Part shown: positions 6,309 to 10,048 of the stretch, in pieces | Layout of the letters: each line of letters opens with the position of its first letter | Position numbering within the stretch: position 1 is the stretch's first letter | Made by a program: the position numbers and the translations under genes | Origin: an uncultured Erysipelotrichaceae bacterium | GTDB lineage: Bacteria; Bacillota_I; Bacilli_A; RFN20; CAG-826 | Assembly: GCA_902801805.1 (NCBI GenBank) | Contig: CADCJP010000044.1 | Coordinates: 1-10,048, forward strand | Length of the DNA: 10,048 nt | Direction of reading: 5' to 3' | The notes under the pieces: model-generated | The model's database searches: none | What the model saw: the letters and a program-made list of their open reading frames with translations, nothing else | What the model was told of the DNA's origin: nothing

Positions 6309-6319
6309 AAACAAAAATC

Positions 6320-7030
6320 TCATACTTTGAGAATTTCTATTTCACCGCTATCAACATGTAAAAGCATACCGTGAGTGGCGACTTGAAGACAAAAAGAATT
6401 ATCAATTCCCACTACTTCACCAATGAATGTTTGATTATTAACAACGGCCTTAACTCTTTTATTTGATAAATAGTTATGTTTTCTAAAATAGTCCAAAGAC
6501 TTTTCTAAGTCCAAATTAGTTAAAGAACCTACTAACTGTGGAAATAGTTTTTCTTTAAGTTCTTCGATATTAATATCTTTCTTATGTTCTAAGCATAATG
6601 ATGTCGCCGGTCTTCTTAATCCTTCAGGGAACTTCTTTTGATTAACGTTAAGACCAATGCCCACGACCATATAATCAGGTAATTGACCTTCTGCGAGAAT
6701 GCCACATACCTTCTTATCATTAATTAAGACGTCGTTAGGCCATTTTATGCTCACATGCTTGATTTTATATGTCTCTAATGCTTTTGCGACCTCTACTGCG
6801 CTTAAAAGGGAAATAATTGGTGATTGCTTCAATAAACTCTCATCCTTAATCAAAAACGAGAACATGAGGTTTTCACCCGGTTCACTAGACCAAGTTCTAT
6901 CATTTCTACCTTTACCATGACTTTGATAATCAGTGGACACAAAAGTAAAGTTACTTAATAACTTATAAGTATTTTTTATATATGTATTCGTAGAATCTAT
7001 TTCTTGAAAATGAATTTGATGATATTGCAT
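6320..7030 (-). CDS. birA: Biotin-[acetyl-CoA-carboxylase] ligase, monofunctional
   Basis: Activates biotin with ATP to biotinyl-AMP and attaches it to the lysine of biotin carrier domains; here the obvious acceptor is the carrier protein at 9279-9623. With the start at MQYHQIHFQEIDSTN the protein is 236 residues, the size of a class I ligase lacking the N-terminal DNA-binding domain, so it should not repress transcription. Motifs in order are DSTN (12-15), the biotinyl-AMP loop GKGRNDRTW (39-47), KWPND (96-100) with the catalytic Lys96, and GIGLNVN (124-130). The C-terminal domain ends HVDSGEIEILKV. The frame stays open upstream to 7162, but that extension crosses a terminator and the preceding gene, so ATG 7030 is preferred. 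No Shine-Dalgarno lies at a proper distance. Confidence 0.94.
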   Translation of the reverse strand: MQYHQIHFQEIDSTNTYIKNTYKLLSNFTFVSTDYQSHGKGRNDRTWSSEPGENLMFSFLIKDESLLKQSPIISLLSAVEVAKALETYKIKHVSIKWPNDVLINDKKVCGILAEGQLPDYMVVGIGLNVNQKKFPEGLRRPATSLCLEHKKDINIEELKEKLFPQLVGSLTNLDLEKSLDYFRKHNYLSNKRVKAVVNNQTFIGEVVGIDNSFCLQVATHGMLLHVDSGEIEILKV

Positions 7031-7036
7031 GTGTTT

Positions 7037-7065
7037 ATTGTAAAACAAAAAAGCCTCCGCTTTAA
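7037..7065 (-). promoter_or_regulatory. Candidate birA promoter embedded in a terminator
   Basis: Read leftwards, TACAAT (7042-7037, 5 of 6 to TATAAT) lies six bases before the birA ATG; the -35 position 17 bases further up holds only TTAAAG, inside the terminator loop. Initiation at the usual distance would fall on or next to the A of the ATG, giving a leaderless message. Confidence 0.4.
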
Positions 7066-7074
7066 GCGAAGACT
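7047..7074 (-). terminator. Rho-independent terminator of the lipoprotein gene at 7080
   Basis: Read leftwards, AGTCTTCGC and GCGGAGGCT form a 9-bp stem with two G-U pairs and a five-base loop, followed by a run of Ts. It starts six bases beyond the lipoprotein stop codon and ends about 17 bases before the birA start. Confidence 0.88.
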
Positions 7075-7079
7075 GTTTT

Positions 7080-7751
7080 TTATTGCTGCGCTTTGAACTT
7101 ATCCCAGCTAACAAGTTGATATGTTGTAAGATCGGTATATAAGTAGCCGTCACCAACTGCATATGGTGAATCGTCTGGATTTTCTCCTTTGTTGTATTTC
7201 AGTTCACGAGCTCCAAGCATCTTTTTTTCATCATAGCCAATTATACCCGGTTTTGATTTTTCAAATACCACACCAGCATAATCGTGGTTGCTTTGTAATT
7301 CGTTATAGCCTATATCCACCGCCATATCTTGTTTCTCTCTTAAGTTAAAAGCGCCAATTTGTAAGATGTGGCGTCCACTGCCAATATCACGGCTATAATA
7401 AAGTGCTTCTTTATATTCGCCTTTATAATAGGCCAACCTAGTAAATCCATGCGTATTATCCATACGGATAGAATATACTTCACCTTGATATACTAAGACA
7501 TCAATAATGGATAAATCATAAGCGTATAATTTACAAACTCCATTAAGCTCTTTTGGTGTAACGTCATATCTTTGGCTGCTGTAACTATAGAAAGGATTGA
7601 GCTCCTTTAGTTTTTCAGCGTATTCACTAGGCATCTCTTCACCGAATTCTGAACAGCCAAAAATCACAAGTGTTTCTTTTCTTGTGGTTTGCTCACAGCC
7701 AGCAAGAATAGGAATGATGCATAATAGTTTAAATAGTTTTGTCATACTCAT
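7080..7751 (-). CDS. Lipoprotein of unknown function
   Basis: A 223-residue exported protein. The N-terminus MSMTKLFKLLCIIPILAGCEQ has a basic n-region, a hydrophobic core and a clean lipobox LAGC with the lipidated cysteine at 19. The mature part is rich in Tyr and in short predicted beta strands (for example KLYAYDLSIIDVLVYQGEVY at 74-93), and I recognise no domain. An alternative start two codons in (ATG at 7745) is equally plausible; neither has a good Shine-Dalgarno sequence. The gene stands alone between two terminators, so it is monocistronic, and its promoter must lie in 7752-7822, where I see no convincing -35/-10 pair. Confidence 0.85.
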   Translation of the reverse strand: MSMTKLFKLLCIIPILAGCEQTTRKETLVIFGCSEFGEEMPSEYAEKLKELNPFYSYSSQRYDVTPKELNGVCKLYAYDLSIIDVLVYQGEVYSIRMDNTHGFTRLAYYKGEYKEALYYSRDIGSGRHILQIGAFNLREKQDMAVDIGYNELQSNHDYAGVVFEKSKPGIIGYDEKKMLGARELKYNKGENPDDSPYAVGDGYLYTDLTTYQLVSWDKFKAQQ

Positions 7752-7822
7752 GTTTCTTATTCTGTAACAACCTAAAGTTGTCTTCTGTTAATTAGACGAA
7801 TATAAGATAAGAAAACGCCAAG

Positions 7823-7851
7823 AAAAAAGCCCTTGTTTTCGCAAGAGCTTT
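7823..7851 (-). terminator. Rho-independent terminator of the oxaloacetate decarboxylase operon
   Basis: Read leftwards, AAAGCTCTTG and CAAGGGCTTT form a 10-bp stem (one G-U pair) with the loop CGAAAA, followed by six Ts including the stem end. It lies about 20 bases past the oadB stop. Confidence 0.9.
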
Positions 7852-7869
7852 GTTTTTCGGGTTTTCTAA

Positions 7870-9264
7870 TTATGCAAATAAGAGGAGCAAGACGCCAGCG
7901 GCAACGGCAGAGCCGATAACACCAGCAACGTTTGGACCCATTGCGTGCATGAGTAAGAAGTTGGTTGGATCTTCTCTTAAACCTTCTTTATGAACGACAC
8001 GAGCCGCCATTGGAACCGCACTAACACCAGCGGCACCGATCATTGGGTTAACTTTGCCTTTAGTTAAGACGCACATTAATTTGCCACCTAACACACCAGC
8101 CGCAGTAGCGACGGAGAAGGCAATGATACCTAAGACGAAGATTAAGATTGTATCAACAGTTAAGAATGTTTGAGCATCAGCGGTACAACCAACACAGACA
8201 CCTAATAAGATGGTGATGATATACATCAATGTATTGGCTAATGTATCTCTAATCTTTGGTACAACGTTACATTCTTTAATTAAGTTACCAAGCATTAAGC
8301 AACCAATTAATGGCGCGGCACTTGGAACAAGTAAACATGTAATCGCGGTAACAACGATTGGGAAGAGAATCTTTTCAGTCTTAGAAACTTCTCTTGGAGT
8401 TTCCATTCTGATGGCTCTTTCTTTTTTAGTTGTTAATAAGCGAATGATTGGTGGTTGAATCACAGGCACTAAAGCCATGTATGAGTACGCCACAATCGCG
8501 ATGGATGATAAGTATTCAGGCGCTAACTTTGTGGTAACTAAGATAGCGGTTGGGCCATCCGCACCACCGATAATACCAATGGCAGAAGCTGTTCTAGCGG
8601 TGAAGCCTGTCCAGCCTAAGCCATTCTTACCTAAAGCGATAGCACCGATGAAGGTGATGAAGATACCGACTTGAGCAGCGGCACCTAATAACATAGTTTT
8701 CTTGTTAGCAATTAATGGACCAAAGTCTGTGGTCGCACCAATGCAGAGGAAGATTAAGCATGGGTAGATGCCCCACTTAACTCCGTAATATAAGTATCCG
8801 AAGATACCGGTGTAGTCATAACTATATAAATGGTCAACATTACTAGCAATTGCAGTAGCAACATTTTCTGAGTAGCCTAAGCCTCCCATTTTGCCAATGA
8901 ATCCTGCATCCATAACCAAGTTATGTAATTCAAAAGTGGTTGCTTGATCTTTGCCAATAAGGCTAAAGATATCCTTAGCAATATCGTTATCTACCCCAGA
9001 GACAGCGCCTGCGAGCATACTAGCGTCGTAGACGGTTGTGCCTTTCGCAAATAATTCATTAGCGACACCTGGTAAGTTAACGAGTAACATACCAAATGCA
9101 ATTGGTAAGAGTAAGTATGGCTCAAAGTCTTTCTTAATGGCGAGGAACAAAAGGACACACGCCACTAAAATCATGATTAAATTGAGCCAGCCTCCATTTT
9201 GGAAAAAGCCTGCTATACCGGAACCTTGGAAAAACGCGACAATTGTATTCCAAAATTTTTCCAT
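7870..9264 (-). CDS. oadB: Sodium-pumping oxaloacetate decarboxylase, beta (membrane) subunit
   Basis: The integral membrane subunit that decarboxylates the carboxybiotin formed by the alpha subunit and couples this to sodium export. The 464 residues are very hydrophobic with about ten membrane segments. Family signatures are GATTDFGPLIAN (176-187; Asp180), AIGIIGGADGPTAI (228-241), whose Asp236 matches the sodium- and proton-handling Asp203 of the Klebsiella protein, MALVPVIQPPI (263-273), and GAAGVSAVPMAARV (410-423). A soluble-looking stretch at about 75-150 separates the first membrane hairpin from the rest, giving a length at the long end of the family. It is the last gene of its operon, 14 bases after the carrier gene, with the purine-rich GGAAAAGAG as ribosome binding site. 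Methylmalonyl-CoA and glutaconyl-CoA decarboxylases use homologous subunits; the upstream oadA end favours oxaloacetate. Confidence 0.95.
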   Translation of the reverse strand: MEKFWNTIVAFFQGSGIAGFFQNGGWLNLIMILVACVLLFLAIKKDFEPYLLLPIAFGMLLVNLPGVANELFAKGTTVYDASMLAGAVSGVDNDIAKDIFSLIGKDQATTFELHNLVMDAGFIGKMGGLGYSENVATAIASNVDHLYSYDYTGIFGYLYYGVKWGIYPCLIFLCIGATTDFGPLIANKKTMLLGAAAQVGIFITFIGAIALGKNGLGWTGFTARTASAIGIIGGADGPTAILVTTKLAPEYLSSIAIVAYSYMALVPVIQPPIIRLLTTKKERAIRMETPREVSKTEKILFPIVVTAITCLLVPSAAPLIGCLMLGNLIKECNVVPKIRDTLANTLMYIITILLGVCVGCTADAQTFLTVDTILIFVLGIIAFSVATAAGVLGGKLMCVLTKGKVNPMIGAAGVSAVPMAARVVHKEGLREDPTNFLLMHAMGPNVAGVIGSAVAAGVLLLLFA

Positions 9265-9278
9265 AATTCTCTTTTCCG

Positions 9279-9623
9279 TTATTCGATAGTAATAATGACT
9301 TCTTTGGCCTTAACGTTTTGACCTTTGGTCACTAAGATTTGTGCAATTTGACCTTCGAATGGAGAAACGACTTCGTTTTCGAGTTTCATTGCTTCGATGA
9401 TCACTAAAACGTCACCTTTCTTGACTTTATCGCCAACTTTAACTTTGACGTTTGTGACTTGACCTTGGATTGGAGAAGGAACTTCTTTGGCACCATTGGT
9501 GTTCACGATTTTATTTGTTTCTTGTTTCTTCTTTTCTTCTAATGGAACTGTATCCACTTGTTCAATGGCTTCGAGTTCAACACGGTACGCTTTACCGTTA
9601 ACTTTAATTTTATAAATCTTCAT
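9279..9623 (-). CDS. Biotin carboxyl carrier protein of the decarboxylase
   Basis: Carries the carboxyl group from the alpha to the beta subunit. The 114 residues comprise an N-terminal strand region (1-20), a charged flexible linker (about 25-47), and a biotinyl/lipoyl domain (about 48-114) with the attachment site EAMKLENE, where Lys80 would be biotinylated. In many bacteria this domain is fused to the alpha subunit, but here the alpha subunit ends before it and the carrier is free-standing. GAGGAC eight bases upstream overlaps the stop of oadG and supports the start. BirA at 6320-7030 is the likely modifying enzyme. Confidence 0.94.
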   Translation of the reverse strand: MKIYKIKVNGKAYRVELEAIEQVDTVPLEEKKKQETNKIVNTNGAKEVPSPIQGQVTNVKVKVGDKVKKGDVLVIIEAMKLENEVVSPFEGQIAQILVTKGQNVKAKEVIITIE

Positions 9624-9626
9624 AAA

Positions 9627-9923
9627 TTAGTCCTCAATTCTTTTAATTGAAACAATACGTACTTCTTTCCCTGTTTCACGATAGAAATCCATTGACGCGA
9701 CTAAGGCAGCGACAACAGCATTTGGATCTTCACTAAGAATCTTATTTTCTTCCTTAGGTAAGATGTTTGTGGAGGCATCGAATTTCTCCATACCTTTTTG
9801 CATCGACCAAGTAATGAAAATGATAATAGCGAGAACAAGGAAGACGATGAATATAGCAATGACAGCGACCAATAAAGCATCGACCACGGTCATTGAATTC
9901 CAATCACTCCACACTGCTAGCAT
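9627..9923 (-). CDS. oadG: Oxaloacetate decarboxylase gamma subunit
   Basis: A small membrane protein that holds the soluble alpha subunit and the membrane beta subunit together. The 98 residues have one N-terminal transmembrane helix (about 13-40) and a cytosolic tail with an Asn/Lys/Glu-rich linker and a C-terminal helix-strand (PNAVVAALVASMDF to VRIVSIKRIED) typical of sodium-pump decarboxylase gamma chains. Such chains are poorly conserved, so the operon position between alpha and carrier genes adds weight. GAGGC six bases before the ATG lies in the last codons of oadA, and only two bases separate the oadA stop from this start, implying coupled translation. Confidence 0.88.
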   Translation of the reverse strand: MLAVWSDWNSMTVVDALLVAVIAIFIVFLVLAIIIFITWSMQKGMEKFDASTNILPKEENKILSEDPNAVVAALVASMDFYRETGKEVRIVSIKRIED

Positions 9924-9925
9924 AA

Positions 9926-10048
9926 TTAAGCCTCAACGTGAATGACGGTTGGAATCGCGTCTTCATTTCTTTGTTCAATAAATTTGATAGCGACATCACC
10001 GAATAAAGCGATGGATAAGACGTCTTCATCACTCTTAGCGATATCTTT
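9926..10048 (-). CDS. oadA: Oxaloacetate decarboxylase alpha subunit, C-terminal end (cut by window edge)
   Basis: Only the last 40 codons and the TAA stop are present; the start lies outside the window. The segment KDIAKSDEDVLSIALFGDVA followed by IKFIEQR matches the end of the conserved carboxyltransferase region of OadA and pyruvate carboxylase subunit B, where EDVLSYALFPQVA-like sequences are usual (family knowledge). The chain then stops shortly after, at VIHVEA, with no biotinyl domain, consistent with the separate carrier gene two genes downstream. It transfers the carboxyl group of oxaloacetate to biotin, releasing pyruvate. Confidence 0.85.
   Translation of the reverse strand, partial: KDIAKSDEDVLSIALFGDVAIKFIEQRNEDAIPTVIHVEA

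Noticed and set aside
7031..7162. N-terminal extension of birA to 280 residues
   Set aside because: The extra codons cross a strong terminator and the end of the preceding lipoprotein gene, and they resemble no ligase N-terminus; the conserved domain begins at the ATG at 7030.
7767..7781. 5-bp inverted repeat ACAAC/GTTGT upstream of the lipoprotein gene
   Set aside because: Too short to distinguish from chance in A+T-rich intergenic DNA, and there is no clear promoter to relate it to.
8815..9040. Apparent extra soluble insert in OadB (residues about 75-150)
   Set aside because: The Klebsiella OadB, as I recall it, also has a variable loop of comparable size before the GAxTDFGP motif, so this is length variation within the family rather than a new domain.

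Overview
The window looks like a chromosomal segment of a low-G+C, gut-type Bacillota or Mycoplasmatota-related bacterium (inference). The DNA is A+T-rich, native genes favour TTA (Leu) and AGA (Arg), and TGA is a stop (it ends thyA and birA) while TGG encodes Trp, so the code is standard rather than mycoplasmal. Small lipoproteins and a sodium-pump oxaloacetate decarboxylase fit an anaerobic fermenter.

Left part (1-2962): a truncated, unrecognised gene reads leftwards from 444. Diverging from it across a 170-bp promoter region is a tight rightward operon thyA-folA-asnA, with single-base gaps between genes. ThyA makes dTMP and releases dihydrofolate, DHFR recycles it, and AsnA makes asparagine from aspartate and ammonia.

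Middle part (2954-6319), all leftward: a HAD-family hydrolase with an added N-terminal membrane region carries a perfect 57-bp in-frame tandem duplication. Directly upstream of it lies an 84-bp fossil of a birA 3' end, whose stop codon overlaps the HAD start codon. Next come a secreted papain-like cysteine peptidase and, just upstream in the same operon, a small lipoprotein with a good sigma-A-type promoter. The fossil, together with the intact birA on the far side, suggests that birA and the HAD gene were once adjacent and that the peptidase/lipoprotein module (about 2.3 kb) came to lie between them. The module also uses codons differently from its neighbours.

Right part (6320-10048), all leftward: the end of oadA, then oadG, a separate biotin carrier protein and oadB form a membrane oxaloacetate decarboxylase operon that ends in a clear terminator. 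Then come an unrecognised lipoprotein gene with its own terminator and birA, the biotin ligase that would charge the carrier protein. birA seems to be read from a promoter embedded in that terminator, with the predicted transcription start at or next to its ATG. The gene at 444 has a similar near-leaderless layout.

No tRNA, rRNA, CRISPR array, transposase or integrase is visible. No gene-free stretch exceeds 300 bases; the longest are 445-614 and 6159-6319, and their contents are listed.
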